From Xanthobacter tagetidis (GTDB taxonomy: Bacteria > Pseudomonadota > Alphaproteobacteria > Rhizobiales > Xanthobacteraceae): 64,000 nucleotides of DNA. The stretch spans positions 1 to 64,000 of the forward strand of contig NZ_RCTF01000012.1 of NCBI RefSeq assembly GCF_003667445.1, written 5' to 3'. Positions within the stretch are counted from its first letter, which is position 1. Each line of letters opens with the position of its first letter. The position numbers were made by a program, and so were the translations under genes. This document shows positions 1 through 10,506 of this stretch, piece after piece. The notes beneath the pieces were generated by a model. The model searched no databases and was not told the DNA's origin. It saw only the letters and a list, made by a program, of their open reading frames with translations.

Positions 1-266
1 GCCGCAGGCGCGGCCTTCGCAGCGGCCGGCGCAGGCGCAGCCGGGGCAGCGGCCGGAGCTGCGGGGCGCGGCGTCGCCGCCGCAGGCGCTGCAGCCTCGC
101 CCGGCGCGATGACGCGGCGCTTCACCTTCTCCACCACCACCGCCTTGGAGCGGCCGTGGCTGAAGCTCTGGCGCACCGTGCCCTGCTCCACCGGGCGCTT
201 CAGGGTGAGCGTCTTGCCGGGGGCGGGATGGAGCGTCTTGTCGCCGGGAGTCTTGGTGTCGTTCAT
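1..266 (-). CDS. infB: Translation initiation factor IF-2, N-terminal fragment (cut by window edge)
   Basis: Only the first ~88 codons are in the window; the gene runs off the left edge. The predicted start is [20 protein letters not shown], followed by a basic stretch ([18 protein letters not shown]) and then a run rich in Ala and Pro. This is the usual alphaproteobacterial IF-2 N-terminus, ahead of the GTPase core, which is not visible here. IF-2 brings initiator tRNA to the 30S subunit. The ATG overlaps the stop of the upstream ylxR gene (ATGA arrangement), so the two are probably translationally coupled. Position as last visible gene of rimP-nusA-ylxR-infB supports the call. Confidence 0.93.
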   Translation of the reverse strand, partial: MNDTKTPGDKTLHPAPGKTLTLKRPVEQGTVRQSFSHGRSKAVVVEKVKRRVIAPGEAAAPAAATPRPAAPAAAPAAPAPAAAKAAPA

Positions 267-991
267 TCCGTATCCGTTCCTTGCATCCGGTCGGGGGATG
301 CGCCTGCGTTCAGGCCATGCCCCTCCGGCGCGCTGTCGGACGTTCCGGTCCGCCAGCGCTCGAGCTTTCGGCAGCGCGCGAGAAATCCCGCGGTCGTCGG
401 ATGCGCGAGCAGCGCCGCATGTACCACATTTGACCGCCCCAACGCCAAGTCCAATTCGATGCCGGGAAAGCAATCGATCACATGGACCCGAGGGGCGCCT
501 TGCGCCTCCGCCTGCCGGACGCGCGCATCCAGCTTGCGCACCCCGTCCGGGCGCGCATCGGCGGCGTGGAGAAGCACGAGCACGCCGCCACCGGCGAGCG
601 CCTCCTCCACCTTCGCGTTGCCCGTGACCACACGCCCAGCCTTGTTGGCAAGACTCAGGGATGCGCGGGCATCGCGCGAAAGAAGTTCATCGACGAGATC
701 GGCCAGGCCGGGGTCGGCCGTGCCCTTGCCCTTGAAGGCGCGGCCGAAGGCCTTGCGCTTCAGGGCGGTCTCCAGCGCCGCGCGGGTGGCGCTCACCCAG
801 GCGCCGCGGCCCGGCAGCCGGCGCGCGAGGTCAGGGACGATCGTGCCGTCCGGCCCCACCACGAAGCGCAGCATCTCCCCCACGGGCGTCACGGCGCGGG
901 TGGCGAGGCACAGGCGCGCGAGCGGCGCGCGCGCAACGGCAACGCTGCGCGGCCCCCCGTCCGTCTCCTCGTCCAGCACGCTCGCGAGCAC
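263..991 (-). CDS. ylxR: YlxR-family (DUF448) RNA-binding protein
   Basis: A 242-residue protein between nusA and infB. The N-terminal third carries the DUF448 pattern: a CLATRAVTP motif near residue 28, then FVVGPDG, and LPGRGAWV near residue 60. The central part (about residues 100-180) resembles an L7Ae-like fold, a fusion common in alphaproteobacteria. The C-terminal ~40 residues look unstructured. The start used is a GTG at 991, about 10 nt after an AAGGAG ribosome-binding site at roughly 1005-1010; the nearby ATG at 1001 is in another frame. The exact role is unclear; the family is thought to act in nucleoid or RNA-related regulation. Confidence 0.88.
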   Translation of the reverse strand: MLASVLDEETDGGPRSVAVARAPLARLCLATRAVTPVGEMLRFVVGPDGTIVPDLARRLPGRGAWVSATRAALETALKRKAFGRAFKGKGTADPGLADLVDELLSRDARASLSLANKAGRVVTGNAKVEEALAGGGVLVLLHAADARPDGVRKLDARVRQAEAQGAPRVHVIDCFPGIELDLALGRSNVVHAALLAHPTTAGFLARCRKLERWRTGTSDSAPEGHGLNAGASPDRMQGTDTE

Positions 992-1011
992 CGTGGGTCA
1001 TCTCCTTCTAC

Positions 1012-2621
1012 TCAGGCCGAGGCGTCGGGGGCGGCCTCTTCGGCCTCCTCCGCGCCCTCGGGGACAAGGTCTTCGGCGCTGATCCAGCCCGCGGTGACGC
1101 GGGCCTGCATGATCAGGGTCTCGGCGTCCTCGCGGGTGAACTCGAAGCCGTCGAGCGCGCCGGGATGGCGGGTGGTCTCGCCGTCCTTGCGCTCGCTCCA
1201 GCCGATCAGGTCGTCGGTGGCGCAACCGGCGAGGTCCTCGACGCTCTTGATGTCGTTCTCGCCGAACGCCACCAGCATCTTGGAGGTGACGCCGGGCACG
1301 CCCTTCAGGTCGTCCTCGACGCCCAGCTCCTTGCGGCGGGCATCCAGCGCCTCCTCCACCTCGGCGAGGTGCTTGAGGGCGCGGGCCTGAAGCTCGGCCG
1401 CGGTGTCCTCGTCGAAGCCCTCGATGGAGGCGAGCTCCGACACCGGCACGTAGGCGATCTCCTCCACCGAGGTGAAGCCCTCGGAGGTGAGCAGCTGGCC
1501 CATCATCTCGTCGAGATCGAGCGCCTCGGCGAACATCTTGGTGCGCTCGGCGAACTCCTTCTGGCGCCGCTCGCTCTCCTCCTGCTCGGTCATGATGTCG
1601 ATGTCCCAGCCGGTGAGCTGGGAGGCGAGGCGCACGTTCTGGCCGCGCCGGCCGATGGCGAGCGAGAGCTGCGCGTCGGGCACCACCACCTCGATGCGCT
1701 CGCGGTCCTCGTCGAGCACCACCTTCACCACCTCGGCCGGGGCGAGGGCGTTGACGATGAAGGTCGCGATGTCCGGGTTCCAGGGGATGATGTCGATCTT
1801 CTCGCCCTGCAGCTCGTTCACCACCGCCTGCACGCGCGAGCCGCGCATGCCGACGCAGGCGCCGACCGGGTCCACCGAAGAATCGCGCGAGATGACGGCG
1901 ATCTTGGCGCGCGAGCCGGGATCGCGGGCGACCGCCTTGATCTCGACGATGCCGTCGTAGATCTCCGGCACTTCCTGGGCGAACAGCTTCGACATGAACT
2001 GCGGATGGGTGCGCGAGAGGAAGATCTGCGGGCCGCGCGGCTCGCGGCGCACGTCGTAGACATAGGCGCGGATGCGGTCGCCGGTCTTGACCATCTCGCG
2101 CGGCAGCAGCTCGTCGCGGCGCAGGATGCCTTCGCCGCGGCCGAGGTCCACCACCACGTTGCCGTACTCGACCCGCTTGACGAGGCCGTTGACGATGTCG
2201 CCGATGCGGTCCTTGTACTCGTCATACTGCCGGTCGCGCTCGGCCTCGCGCACCTTCTGCACGATCACCTGCTTGGCCGACTGGGCCGCGATGCGGCCGA
2301 AGTCGAAGGGCGGCAGGGTGTCGGCGATGGTGTCGCCCACCTGGGCCGCGGGATTGTGGCGGCGCGCGCCGTCAAGGGTGATCTCGGTGGCGGAATTCTC
2401 CACCTCGTCCACCACCAGCAGGTGGCGCGCCAGGCGCAGCTCGCCGGTCTTGGGATTGATGTCCGCGTGGATGTCCGTCTCCTGGCCGTAGCGCGAGCGC
2501 GCGGCCTTGGCGATGGCGTCCTCCATGGCGGCGATGACGATGCCGCGGTCGATGGACTTCTCCCGCGCGACCGCGTCAGCGATCTGCAGAAGCTCCAGGC
2601 GGTTTGCGCTGACGGCGACCA

Positions 2622-2622
<1 letters not shown>
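1012..2622 (-). CDS. nusA: Transcription termination/antitermination factor NusA
   Basis: A 536-residue protein that binds RNA polymerase and modulates pausing, termination and antitermination. The N-terminal domain begins [20 protein letters not shown]. It is followed by an S1 domain (around [20 protein letters not shown]), two KH domains ([20 protein letters not shown] and [19 protein letters not shown]), and C-terminal helix-hairpin-helix repeats ending in an acidic tail ([16 protein letters not shown]). Length is typical of alphaproteobacteria. Its ATG overlaps the rimP stop codon, so rimP-nusA are coupled, and ylxR follows after about 20 bp. Confidence 0.98.
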
Positions 2623-3927
<1,305 letters not shown>

Positions 3928-4326
3928 ATGGCATTTCCTGTGCGTACGCTTTCCGCCGCCCTCATTCTCGCCGCTGCCTTGGGCCCCGCCTTCGCCGGTC
4001 CGAAATCGAAGTCCGGCAGCGCGGGCTCATCGAGCACCAGCCTCGCCTGCCTTCCGCCGGAGCTGCGCAGCGCGCTCGCGGACGTGGAGCAGAAGTTCGG
4101 CGCCGTGACGGTGATCTCCACCCATCGCCCCGGCGCCGTGATCGCCGGAACCGGCCGGCCGAGCCAGCACCGCGACTGCGGTGCCGTCGACTTCCGCCCT
4201 TCCGGCAACCGCCGCGCCATCGTCGCCTTCCTGCGCAACGATCCACGGGTGAAGGGCCTCGGCCTTTACCGGTCCGGCCACATCCATATCGATGCCGGCC
4301 CTTATCGCGTGACGTGGAACAAGTGA
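3928..4326 (+). CDS. Secreted M15-type (YcbK/DUF882-like) peptidase
   Basis: A 132-residue protein with an N-terminal signal peptide (residues 1-23, MAFPVRTLSAALILAAALGP, likely cleaved after AFA). The rest is a compact metallopeptidase domain. Residues about 81-91 give S-x-H-R-D-C-G-A-V-D-F, matching the SxHxxGxAxD zinc motif of M15 D-Ala-D-Ala carboxypeptidases, and HIHID near residue 120 supplies the second zinc ligand. It probably trims or binds peptidoglycan in the periplasm. It stands alone between divergent and convergent neighbours. The substrate is not shown by the sequence. Confidence 0.8.
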   Translation: MAFPVRTLSAALILAAALGPAFAGPKSKSGSAGSSSTSLACLPPELRSALADVEQKFGAVTVISTHRPGAVIAGTGRPSQHRDCGAVDFRPSGNRRAIVAFLRNDPRVKGLGLYRSGHIHIDAGPYRVTWNK

Positions 4327-4426
4327 CCGGCGTACCACGTCCGCGATGAGCGGGCCCCCGCCGCGTCCCTGCCGCGCTTGCGCGGCGGCCGGCGGGGCGG
4401 CCCGCTTCGATGCTGCCCCCGGCGCC

Positions 4427-4942
4427 TCAGGCGAGGGCGTCCAGTTCCTCATCGGAGAGCGCGCCGGGCACGATGGTGACGGGCACCGGGAAGCGCGCCG
4501 CGTGGCCGGTGACGAGGCTCGTCACCAGCGGCCCCGGCCCCTCGCTGCCGGTGCCGGCGGCGAGCACCAGGATGGCGAGGTCGCGGTCTTCCGCGATGAG
4601 GGAGAAGATCGCCGCCGCCTTCGAGCCCTCGCGGATCACCTCCTCGGCGGCGATGCCGGCCACCTGGCGCGCCCGCGCCGCGAATTTCTGAAGCCGCGCC
4701 TGCATCTGCTCCTGCGCCTCGGCGCGCATCAGGTCGGCGACGCCGAGCCACTGCTGGTTCACGCCTTCCAGCTCCAGGACGCCGAGCAGGACCAGCCCGC
4801 CCGAGGTCCCGGCGGCGCGCCTGCTGGCATAATAGACCGCGCGGTCGCATTCCGGCGTGTCGTCCACCACCACCAGGAACTTGCGGCGGTGTCCCGGCTC
4901 GAAGCTGAGGCGCTTGGGGTTGGGGGTCGCGGCGGCGGTCAT
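4427..4942 (-). CDS. Universal stress protein (UspA family)
   Basis: A 171-residue single-domain Usp protein. It starts MTAAATPNPKRLSFEPGHRR, then has the beta-strand and Asp typical of the fold (KFLVVVDDTPECDRAVYYAS) and ends with a VPVTIVPG strand. The ATP-binding G-2x-G-9x-G-(S/T) motif is poorly conserved: the region around TGSEGPGPLVTSLVTGHAAR is the nearest match, so nucleotide binding is uncertain. The start at 4942 is preferred to one 12 codons upstream because a GGGAGA ribosome-binding site sits just before it. Function beyond stress tolerance cannot be inferred. Confidence 0.85.
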   Translation of the reverse strand: MTAAATPNPKRLSFEPGHRRKFLVVVDDTPECDRAVYYASRRAAGTSGGLVLLGVLELEGVNQQWLGVADLMRAEAQEQMQARLQKFAARARQVAGIAAEEVIREGSKAAAIFSLIAEDRDLAILVLAAGTGSEGPGPLVTSLVTGHAARFPVPVTIVPGALSDEELDALA

Positions 4943-5153
4943 GGCTCTGTCTCCCGGTCTTGGCGGCGATGGTGCCATGCCGGGGCGGCGAGGGAGAGCA
5001 AAAATGGCGCGCGATCGCCGCCGATCGGCCGCGCCGCCGGTTCAGAAACGCGGCCGGATGCGGTAGAGGGATGGGCGGCGTCCGGCGTCCGATCCACCGG
5101 CCGGGCGAACCCGCCGGCGCGCTCCCGCGCCCGCCCTGACCAGGAGGAAGCCC

Positions 5154-5591
5154 TTGAAAAGCCTGACACTCGCCGCGGCGCAGACCATCCTCAACGCCGC
5201 CCATGCCCATGCGCGGACGCACGACATGAAGCCGCTCGCCATCTGCGTCCTGGATGGGCGTGGGGCGCTCAAGAGCTTCCTCGCCGACGATACCACCAGC
5301 CTCAACCGGGGGGATATCGCGCGAGGAAAGGCGAACGGGGCCCTCGCCATGGGCATGGGGTCGCGCGCGCTGTTCAAGCGGGCGCAGGAGCAGCCCTATT
5401 TCATCGCCGCGGCCACCAGCACCATCGGCGGCGCGCTGATTCCGGTGCCGGGCGGCGTGCTGATCCGCGATGACCTGGGCGACGTCATCGGCGCGATCGG
5501 AATTTCCGGCGACACCTCGGACAATGACGAGGCCTGCGCCGTGGCCGGCATCACCGCCGCCGGCCTCACCGCCGATCCCGGCGAGGGCTGA
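5154..5591 (+). CDS. GlcG/HbpS-like protein (DUF336)
   Basis: A 145-residue protein of the GlcG/HbpS family, whose members bind haem or small ligands or sit near glycolate/diol metabolism genes. The pattern is typical: LTLAAAQTILNAAHAHA at the N-terminus, an ICVLDGRGALKSF strand, ARGKANGALAMG, then GGVLIRDDLGDVIGAIGISG near residue 115. It uses a TTG start at 5154, about 8 nt after a perfect AGGAGG ribosome-binding site. No glc or haem genes lie nearby, so the ligand is unknown. Confidence 0.87.
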   Translation: MKSLTLAAAQTILNAAHAHARTHDMKPLAICVLDGRGALKSFLADDTTSLNRGDIARGKANGALAMGMGSRALFKRAQEQPYFIAAATSTIGGALIPVPGGVLIRDDLGDVIGAIGISGDTSDNDEACAVAGITAAGLTADPGEG

Positions 5592-5597
5592 TCGCAC

Positions 5598-5637
5598 GCC
5601 GGGCCGGCCGCAGGTCCATCCCCGCGGCCGGCCCGGC
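5598..5637. terminator. Strong hairpin between convergent genes (putative bidirectional terminator)
   Basis: Perfect 14-bp inverted repeat: arm GCCGGGCCGGCCGC at 5598-5611 and its complement at 5624-5637, with a 12-nt loop. It sits between the end of the GlcG-like gene and the end of the opposing nitroreductase gene. There is no T-tract, so it may need help or act only as a barrier. Confidence 0.55.
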
Positions 5638-5687
5638 CGGCATCCTGGACATTCCCTCGCGGGTTCAGGCCCAGTTCCGCCGGTGGA

Positions 5688-6299
5688 TCAGACGATCGCG
5701 GCCGCGTCCGCGAAGGCGAGGCGCGGCAGGCGCTCCATCACCTTGGAATGGTCGCCGTGGCCGACGGCGGCGATGAAATTGGTCTTCACCGTGCCGCCGG
5801 GGAAGAATTCCGCATCCACCGTCGCCTGGTCGAAGCCGGACATGGGGCCGACATCGAGCCCGAGCGCGCGGGCGGCGAGGATGAGGTAGGCGCCCTGGAG
5901 CGAGGAATTGCGGAAGGCGTGCGGCTCGACCATCTCGGGCTTGTTCACGAACAGGTCGCGGAAGCCGGGATTGTGCGGGAACACCTCGGGGATCCGGTCG
6001 TAGAACTTGGTGTCGTAGCCGATCAGCGCGATCACCGGCGCGGCGAGCGCCTTGCGGTTGCCTTCCGGGAGCGCCGGGGCGAGGCGCGCCTTGGCCGCCT
6101 CGGAGCGCACGAACACGAAGCGCGCCGGCTGGGTGTTGGCCGAGGTGGGGCCGAATTTCACCAGGTCGTAGAGCGCCCGGATCTCGGCGTCGCTCACCGG
6201 CTGGTCGGTCCAGCCATTGTGCGAGCGGGCGGTGCGGAACAGGGTGTCGAGCGCGGCCGGGTCGAGGGCCGGGCGGGTGGTCTGAACGGTGGCGGTCAT
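5688..6299 (-). CDS. RutE/HadB-like nitroreductase-family oxidoreductase
   Basis: A 203-residue FMN-dependent protein of the nitroreductase superfamily. It closely follows E. coli RutE (malonic semialdehyde reductase) across its length: RSHNGWTDQPVSD, FGPTSANTQPARFVFVRS, ALGLDVGPMSGFD and PRLAF. No other rut (pyrimidine catabolism) gene is near, so the physiological substrate is not certain; a general 3-oxo/hydroxypropionate-type or quinone reductase is possible. The start at 6299 (MTATVQTTRPALD) is preferred to a longer frame because homology begins here. Confidence 0.85.
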   Translation of the reverse strand: MTATVQTTRPALDPAALDTLFRTARSHNGWTDQPVSDAEIRALYDLVKFGPTSANTQPARFVFVRSEAAKARLAPALPEGNRKALAAPVIALIGYDTKFYDRIPEVFPHNPGFRDLFVNKPEMVEPHAFRNSSLQGAYLILAARALGLDVGPMSGFDQATVDAEFFPGGTVKTNFIAAVGHGDHSKVMERLPRLAFADAAAIV

Positions 6300-6385
6300 C
6301 GCGTGTCCCCGCGTCTGGAGATGCCGGCGCGTCGAAGCTGCCGGCCTTGGTGTCTCCAGAGCTAGGTTGCCGTTCCTGCAATCAC

Positions 6386-6417
6386 AATGCGCAGCCATGC
6401 AAGGCACCATTGCGCAG
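6386..6417. repeat. Short direct repeat in the nitroreductase/aminotransferase intergenic region
   Basis: AATGCGCAG at 6386-6394 and ATTGCGCAG at 6409-6417 lie 23 bp apart, about two helical turns, upstream of the nitroreductase start. Each contains the self-complementary TGCGCA. This could be a regulator site. The rest of the 341-bp gap (6300-6640) shows no gene I can support. Confidence 0.35.
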
Positions 6418-6640
6418 ACGCACTGCCGATAGGTAATTGGCGCCGCCAACGATCAGCCTTTCTGATCGAACCCCGTCAGCAATTGATGAGAAAACCGGGC
6501 GGATGGCGTCTATGGTTCGGGGGCGGCGACTCATTCGTGAACCCGCCGCCTGTTCTGAGCCTTTTGCCACCGCGCCTTTTCCCTCAGCCTTCGCCCGCGC
6601 CTTCGCCCCGAACGCGCTCCAGCCTGCCGCCGAGCCTGCC

Positions 6641-7873
6641 ATGACCGCCCCATCCCCAAGCACGCCGCAGCGCGCGGTTCCGTCCGCGGCCGATCCCTGC
6701 CTCGACCGGGTGCGCGCCCATGTGCGCGCACTGCCGGAGAGCGGCATCGTCGAGGTGATGAATTACGGCCGCGCCCGCGGCGGGGTGATTCCCATGTGGG
6801 CGGGCGAGGGCGACCTGCCGACGCCGGCCTTCATCAGCCACGCCGCCGCCCGATCGCTGGAGGCGGGAGAGACGTTCTACACCTGGCAGCGCGGCCTGCC
6901 GGAGCTGCGCGCGGCGCTGGCGCGCTACATCGCCCGGCTCTACGGCGTCGCCGAGGCGCCCGAGCGCTTCTTCGTCACCGGCTCGGGCATGCAGGCGATC
7001 CAGATCGCCTTCACCATGGCGCTGGGGGCGGGAGAGGAACTGCTGTTGCCCTCGCCCACCTGGCCGAACGCGGCGGCGGCGGCGCTGAAGATCGGCGCCG
7101 TTCCGGTGCCCGTGCCGTTCGACTACGGGCCGACGGGCTTCACCTTCGATCATGACCGGCTGGAGCGCGCCGTCACGCCGCGCACCCGCGCCATCTTCGT
7201 CAATTCGCCGGCCAATCCCACCGGCTTCGTCGCCTCCCACGACGATCTGCGCGCCATCCTGGCGCTGGCGCGCCGGCACGGGCTGTGGATCGTCGCCGAC
7301 GAGATCTACGGCCGCTTCCACTACGGCGAAGGCGCGCTTGCGCCCTCGTTCCGCGACGTGATGGAGGACGACGACCACATCCTGTTCGTGCAGACCTTCT
7401 CGAAGAACTGGGCCATGACGGGCTGGCGCATCGGCTGGCTGGAGGCGCCGCCGGCGCTCGGCCAGGTGATCGAGAACCTGATCCAGTATTCCACCTCCGG
7501 GGTCGCGGCCTTCATGCAGCGCGCCGCCATCGCGGCGCTGGAGCAGGGCGAGCCGTTCGTCGCCGAGCAGGTGGCGCGGGCGAAGGCCGGGCGCGACCTC
7601 ATGTGCGCCGCGCTCGCCGCCACCGGGCGGGTCGACCTGGTGCCGCCGGCCGGCGCCTTCTATCTGTTCTTCGGCGTCGCCGGGGAGCCGGACGTGCGCC
7701 GGCTGGCGCTGCGGCTGGTGGACGAGGCCCAGGTGGGGCTCGCGCCCGGCACCGCCTTCGGCCCCGGCGGCGAGCGCTTCCTGCGCCTGTGCTTCGCCCG
7801 CGGCGAGACGCAGCTTGCCGATGTGGCGCAGCGGCTCTCGGGCTGGCTCACCGCGCGGCGGGAGGTCCCGTGA
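6641..7873 (+). CDS. Class I/II PLP-dependent aminotransferase
   Basis: A 410-residue fold-type I aminotransferase. Landmarks are GEGDLPTP (substrate region), FYTWQRGLPELRAAL, SPANPTG near residue 190, ADEIYGRFHYGE (PLP-pyridine Asp and Tyr), and QTFSKNWAMTGWRIGW with the Schiff-base Lys near residue 255. It resembles aspartate/aromatic-type or broad pyruvate aminotransferases; the amino acid used cannot be fixed. The start at 6641 (MTAPSPSTPQ) gives normal family length; the open frame extends further upstream without homology. Its stop overlaps the GTG start of the AbrB gene, so the two form an operon. Confidence 0.87.
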   Translation: MTAPSPSTPQRAVPSAADPCLDRVRAHVRALPESGIVEVMNYGRARGGVIPMWAGEGDLPTPAFISHAAARSLEAGETFYTWQRGLPELRAALARYIARLYGVAEAPERFFVTGSGMQAIQIAFTMALGAGEELLLPSPTWPNAAAAALKIGAVPVPVPFDYGPTGFTFDHDRLERAVTPRTRAIFVNSPANPTGFVASHDDLRAILALARRHGLWIVADEIYGRFHYGEGALAPSFRDVMEDDDHILFVQTFSKNWAMTGWRIGWLEAPPALGQVIENLIQYSTSGVAAFMQRAAIAALEQGEPFVAEQVARAKAGRDLMCAALAATGRVDLVPPAGAFYLFFGVAGEPDVRRLALRLVDEAQVGLAPGTAFGPGGERFLRLCFARGETQLADVAQRLSGWLTARREVP

Positions 7874-8925
7874 GCCCTTCGGGCGGCCGGGGAAAGGCAC
7901 TGCGCGCCAGCCTGCTCACCCTCGCGGCCGGCGGGCTCGGCGGCTTCGCCTTCCACCTTGCCGGCCTGCCGGCCGCCTGGATCTCCGGCGCGCTCCTGCT
8001 GACGCTGGCGCTGGCCTTGGCGCGGGTGGACGTCCAGGTGCCGAAGCCGATCGAGATCGCCTCCTATGTGGTGCTCGGCACCTCCATGGGCACCGCGCTC
8101 ACGCCCGACCTGGTGGCCCAGGCCACAACCTGGCCCGTCAGCATGGCCTTCCTGACGGTCAGCGTGTTCTGCACCATGGCGGGCTCGATGCTCTATTTCC
8201 GCCATGTGGCCCGCTGGTCGCTGGAGACCGCCTTCTATGCCTCCGCGCCCGGCGCCTTCTCGGCGGTGGTGGGCATGGCGGCGGAAAGCGGGGCGGACCT
8301 GCGGCGGGTCGCCTTCGCCCAGACGGTGCGCCTGTTCCTGCTGGTGGCGGCGCTGCCCAACATCCTCGGGGCCGCCGGCCTCGCCAGCGCGCAGGTGGCG
8401 GCGCCGCCGCAGCGGGGCGGCTGGGCGGAGGTGGCGCTGCTGCTGGCGGCCTGCGCCGCATGCGGCCTGCTCGCCGGCCGGGTGCGCATGCCGGGCGGCG
8501 TCATCGTCGGCGCGCTGCTGGCGAGCGCGGCCCTGCACCTTGCGGGCCTGTCCACCGCCACCCTGCCCATGGCGCTTCTGGTGCCCGCCTTCGTGGTTCT
8601 GGGCTGCAACGTGGGCGTCCGCTTCCGCGGCACCAGCCTCTACACGGTGCGGGAGATGACCCTGGTCTCGGTGGTCGGCTTCGTGGTGTCCGCCGGCATC
8701 TCGGCGGTGTTCGCGGTGCTCGCCGCGCTCGCCACCAACGACGATCCGGGCAAGCTGCTCACGGCCTTCGCGCCGGGGGCGCTGGAGGCCATGACGGCGC
8801 TCGGCTTCGCGCTCGGCTACGATCCCGCCTTCATGAGCGCGCACCACCTGTTCCGCTTCGCCGGCCTCTCGGTGGCGCTGCCGCTCATGGCGCGCCTCCT
8901 GTTTGCGGTGCGCGAGGGCAGGTAG
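7870..8925 (+). CDS. AbrB-family membrane protein (putative ammonia monooxygenase family, COG3180)
   Basis: A 351-residue integral membrane protein with about ten hydrophobic helices arranged as two similar halves. Each half has a glycine-rich re-entrant segment: PAAWISGALLLTLALAL near residue 35 and RMPGGVIVGALLASAAL near residue 210. The family has historical names (AbrB regulator of aidB, putative ammonia monooxygenase), but its fold suggests transport of a small solute. The GTG start overlaps the aminotransferase stop (GTGA), so translation is coupled. A role in exporting or importing an amino- or keto-acid related to the upstream enzyme is a guess from that coupling. Confidence 0.82.
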   Translation: MSPSGGRGKALRASLLTLAAGGLGGFAFHLAGLPAAWISGALLLTLALALARVDVQVPKPIEIASYVVLGTSMGTALTPDLVAQATTWPVSMAFLTVSVFCTMAGSMLYFRHVARWSLETAFYASAPGAFSAVVGMAAESGADLRRVAFAQTVRLFLLVAALPNILGAAGLASAQVAAPPQRGGWAEVALLLAACAACGLLAGRVRMPGGVIVGALLASAALHLAGLSTATLPMALLVPAFVVLGCNVGVRFRGTSLYTVREMTLVSVVGFVVSAGISAVFAVLAALATNDDPGKLLTAFAPGALEAMTALGFALGYDPAFMSAHHLFRFAGLSVALPLMARLLFAVREGR

Positions 8926-9013
8926 CCGACGCCGTCGGTCCACCGCGCGGCTTTTCCCATGGTCAAGTTTGCTGTTTCGCGCCATAAGGATGGCCTGCGC
9001 AGGAGTTCCCCCC

Positions 9014-9427
9014 ATGCACCTGTTGGACGACGTCGCCCTTCTCTTCGGCCGGCTGTTCATGGCCGCCTTGTTTCTGCCCTCCGGCATCCAGAAGGCCACC
9101 AACATCTCCGGCATCACCGGCATGCTTGCGAGCAAGGGTCTGCCCTATCCGAGCACGCTCGCGATCCTCGCCGTGATCGTCGAGATCGCCGCGCCGGTGG
9201 CGCTGATCCTCGGCATCGCCTCGCGGCTCACCGCGATCCTGCTGATCGGCTTCACGGTCGTGGCGACCCTGACGGCGCACGCTTATTGGCAGATGCCCGA
9301 GGCGGCCCAGGCGGCGCAGCAGATCCAGTTCTTCAAGAACCTCGCCGTCATCGGCGGGCTGCTGTTCTATTTCGCCAGCGGGCCGGGCGCCATCTCGCTG
9401 GAGCGCCAGGTCGGCCACCGCAGCTGA
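9014..9427 (+). CDS. DoxX-family membrane protein
   Basis: A 137-residue protein with four predicted membrane helices: residues 4-24 (VALLFGRLFMAALFLPSGIQ), about 45-70 (LAILAVIVEIAAPVALILG), 73-95 (LTAILLIGFTVVATLTAHAY) and 108-125. The FLPSGIQKATN motif after helix 1 and the HAYWQ segment are typical of DoxX/YphA proteins, linked to redox balance or thiol stress in a few species. The ATG at 9014 has an AGGAG ribosome-binding site 8 bases upstream. It follows the AbrB gene in the same direction but with its own 88-bp leader. Confidence 0.87.
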   Translation: MHLLDDVALLFGRLFMAALFLPSGIQKATNISGITGMLASKGLPYPSTLAILAVIVEIAAPVALILGIASRLTAILLIGFTVVATLTAHAYWQMPEAAQAAQQIQFFKNLAVIGGLLFYFASGPGAISLERQVGHRS

Positions 9428-9439
9428 GGCTGCGGAGCC

Positions 9440-9461
9440 GGCCCCGGATCGAGGCGGGGCC
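9440..9461. terminator. Hairpin between convergent doxX-like and ygjP-like genes
   Basis: Inverted repeat GGCCCCG (9440-9446) / CGGGGCC (9455-9461) with an 8-nt loop, 12 bp after the DoxX stop and just before the end of the opposing gene. No T-tract. Confidence 0.4.
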
Positions 9462-9472
9462 GCCGTGGGACG

Positions 9473-10225
9473 TCAGCCGTAGCGGTGCAGTCCTGCCCCG
9501 TTATGGCGCAGCCACGCCTCCGCCTCGGCGCGGCGCGGGAAGATGCTCTCCACCAGCCGCCAGTAGCGCGGCCCGTGGTTCATCTCCAGCCGGTGGGCCA
9601 CTTCGTGCGCGGCGAGATAGTCGAGCACGAAGGGCGGCGCCATGATGAGGCGCCAGGAGAAGGACAGGTCGCCCCGGGCCGAGCACGAGCCCCAGCGGCT
9701 CGCCGTGTCGCGCAGGGTGATGCGGCCCACCTCCACCTTGAGCGCAGCCGCATGGCGGCGCACCGCCGCGACCAGCTCGGCGCGGGCCTCGCGCTTGAGG
9801 TGGTCGCGCACCCTGCGGGCGACGTGGGGCGCCTCGCCGGCGACGCAGAGCGCCGGCATGCCGCCTTGCGCCGGCGCGGCCCAGACCGTGCCGCGGTCGT
9901 CCGGCCGGTGGACGATGAGATGCGGCTCGCCGCGCACCGGCACGATGGCCCCGGCCTCGAACGGCACCATCTCCGGCAGGCGCACGAGGCGCACGCGCAC
10001 CCATTCGCGATGGCGCTCGACGAAGTTGCGCGCCGCGGACAGCGGCACGTGGGGCGGTGCGGTGAGGGTCACGTCGCGCGCCACGGCGCGCACGCGCAAG
10101 GTGAGGCGCTGGGCCTTGGGATGCCGCCGCACCGTCACGGCCAGGGGCTCTCCATCGAGCATCAGCTCGATGGATTCGACAGTGCCCCGGGGCGGGGCCT
10201 TGCGATCCTGGCGGCGGAACAGCAT
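9473..10225 (-). CDS. YgjP-like zinc metallopeptidase (M48/DUF45 family)
   Basis: A 250-residue cytoplasmic protein of the SprT/YgjP group. The zinc motif HEVAH sits near residue 204 in LDYLAAHEVAHRLEMNHGPRYW, with the further family signature RWGSCSARGDLSFSWRL before it, and the third-ligand region MNHGPRYWRLVESIFP after it. Such proteins are often encoded near restriction or housekeeping loci and are presumed peptidases, but substrates are unknown. The ATG at 10225 was chosen because the family pattern begins soon after (VESIELMLDGEPLAVTVRR); upstream codons are open but not conserved-looking. Confidence 0.85.
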   Translation of the reverse strand: MLFRRQDRKAPPRGTVESIELMLDGEPLAVTVRRHPKAQRLTLRVRAVARDVTLTAPPHVPLSAARNFVERHREWVRVRLVRLPEMVPFEAGAIVPVRGEPHLIVHRPDDRGTVWAAPAQGGMPALCVAGEAPHVARRVRDHLKREARAELVAAVRRHAAALKVEVGRITLRDTASRWGSCSARGDLSFSWRLIMAPPFVLDYLAAHEVAHRLEMNHGPRYWRLVESIFPRRAEAEAWLRHNGAGLHRYG

Positions 10226-10506
10226 GGCGATCGTTCTGGAGATGTTCGCAGCGGCATCTTCACCAAAAACCACGTTCCCCGCTACCCCTCCCGTGCGCGC
10301 CGCCCACACGCAATCATGCAGGCCGCCCGCAAAATGACGGAACGCTTTCTGAAATATTGAGAAACCGCCGCGCGGATGCGCCGGACCTTCGCCGGCGCGA
10401 ACCCGGTCCGCGAAACAGCGTTGATCGCCCCGGGCCTTGCGGCGCAGGCGTGATTCCCCACCGTCATGCGGGGCGGCTTGCGGCTCCGGCCCGCGCCGGC
10501 GGCGTC

